Shown here: positions 14,430 to 14,951 of the stretch, piece after piece | Numbering within the stretch: position 1 is the first letter of the stretch | Layout: every line of letters starts with the position of its first letter | Assembly (NCBI GenBank): GCA_000438015.1 | Contig: FR901588.1 | Location: 1 to 14,951, forward strand | Length of the DNA: 14,951 bases | DNA from: Coraliomargarita sp. CAG:312 | GTDB lineage: Bacteria > Verrucomicrobiota > Verrucomicrobiia > Opitutales > Intestinicryptomonadaceae | Direction of reading: 5' to 3' | Program-made: the position numbers and the translations under genes | Notes under the pieces: model-generated | Databases searched by the model: none | What the model was told of the DNA's origin: nothing | Seen by the model: the letters and a program-made list of their open reading frames with translations, nothing else

Positions 14430-14951
14430 CTATTGCGCAAGCTCAAATGAGTTTATGGTGTATTTTGCTGTCACTCCGCCTTTCCCGTCTCCGTCAAATA
14501 AAACTCTGGCAAGAGTGACATACGGTTCAAGTTCGGCTATTTTTTCTTCGAACTTTGAGTATTGCTTTAAATCGCTTTTTTGAGACGACAATGTTATGGT
14601 GTGTATCTTAAATTTTCCCGCATCCTTTGTTTCGGCGCTCGATAAAGAATAAGTCAGTTCCGCTTCCGTTGCGCATTTTTCCACCGCGATTTGTAAATTT
14701 ACAGCCGACACGGTCTTTGAGGAGTCGAAAACCTTTCTGATTTTTTCAAGCTCTGCCTGTATTTCCGGCGCGCGCGCTATTGCGGTTTCTGCGATGGCTT
14801 TGCGCGAATTTAGCCTTTGAATTTCAGAGGAAACTTCGGAGTTTTTAGACGACAGCATTGTGAGCCATACCAGGAATATTCCGGCCACCACGCATGCCAG
14901 CATTATGCGCTCGCGGCGGTTTCTTGATTTGTAAAAATGCGCTAATTTCTT
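14430..14951 (-). CDS. GspM/PilO-like inner-membrane assembly protein, 5' end outside window
   Basis: The frame is open to the right edge, so the start is missing; the ATG at 14903 lies inside the membrane segment and is not the true start. The visible 173 residues begin KKLAHFYKSRNRRERIML, a short basic cytoplasmic part with the S-R-x-x-R-E-R pattern common in GspM. One transmembrane helix follows (ACVVAGIFLVWLTML), then a coiled coil (SSEIQRLNSRKAIAETAIAR, continuing through EIQAELEKIRKVF). A C-terminal alpha/beta domain follows (FKIHTITLSSQ, FEEKIAELEPYVTLARVLF), as in the ferredoxin-like periplasmic domains of GspM and PilO. Such proteins anchor type II secretion or type IV pilus assembly platforms in the inner membrane. 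GspM versus PilO cannot be settled without the upstream neighbours (GspL/PilM-PilN). It appears to be the last gene of its operon. Confidence 0.7.
   Translation of the reverse strand, partial: KKLAHFYKSRNRRERIMLACVVAGIFLVWLTMLSSKNSEVSSEIQRLNSRKAIAETAIARAPEIQAELEKIRKVFDSSKTVSAVNLQIAVEKCATEAELTYSLSSAETKDAGKFKIHTITLSSQKSDLKQYSKFEEKIAELEPYVTLARVLFDGDGKGGVTAKYTINSFELAQ

Noticed and set aside
14169..14450. Overlapping frames of 93 codons (plus) and 87 codons (minus) near the right edge
   Set aside because: Both run through a G8 tract and into the GspM/PilO-like gene, start on weak codons or without a ribosome-binding site, and show no domain features.
1..14951. tRNA, rRNA, CRISPR array, insertion sequence or complete toxin-antitoxin or defence cassette
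   Set aside because: No cloverleaf, spaced direct repeats, transposase or terminal inverted repeats were seen in the intergenic regions on either strand; a covariance-model scan was not possible.

Overview
The window looks like a chromosomal piece of a Gram-negative bacterium, most plausibly from the PVC superphylum (Verrucomicrobiota or Lentisphaerota). An outer membrane is implied by an LptF/LptG-type LPS permease and a GspM/PilO-like secretion or pilus protein. The lineage hint comes from a short archaeal/eukaryal-type ProRS, a secreted four-EF-hand protein and a GH50/agarase-like glycoside hydrolase together. This assignment is inference; the window holds no rRNA or other marker that settles it. 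Several genes lack a clear Shine-Dalgarno sequence and start after an A/T-rich leader.

Layout. (1) Positions 1-1510 are an accessory-looking, visibly G+C-richer segment. It holds the 3' part of a GH50-like glycoside hydrolase on the + strand, then remnants of two phage-like genes on the - strand, one frameshifted and one without its 5' end, running up to the end of proS. (2) Positions 1514-5532 are a minus-strand housekeeping block: ilvB (acetolactate synthase large subunit), a cyclophilin peptidyl-prolyl isomerase 12 bp downstream, then proS after about 200 bp containing nested inverted repeats. (3) After a 350-bp divergent intergenic region comes clpB on the + strand. It has a good sigma-70-like promoter, which argues for a start 10 codons inside the longest reading frame. 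Two hairpin terminators follow, with a perfect TATAAT and a small hairpin between them (a possible small RNA). (4) Positions 8832-10751, minus strand, carry a RidA-superfamily/chorismatase-like protein and a secreted EF-hand protein, separated by a terminator. (5) Positions 10955-13421, plus strand, carry a tightly overlapping three-gene cluster: RelE-fold protein, pssA (phosphatidylserine synthase) and lptF-like permease. (6) Positions 13422-14429 are gene-poor, with one isolated 83-codon gene that has its own promoter and a terminator overlapping its stop codon, plus a doubtful minus-strand ORF. (7) The right edge holds the 3' part of a GspM/PilO-like gene on the minus strand.

How the genes fit together. 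Most of the content is core metabolism and homeostasis: branched-chain amino acid synthesis, proline tRNA charging, protein folding and disaggregation, and membrane lipid and LPS assembly. The least conventional points are the antitoxin-less RelE-fold gene translationally coupled to pssA, the chorismatase-like protein with no visible pathway partner, the phage-tail scar beside proS, the candidate small RNA behind clpB, and the self-contained 83-codon gene. I see no CRISPR array, tRNA, rRNA, insertion sequence or complete defence system.
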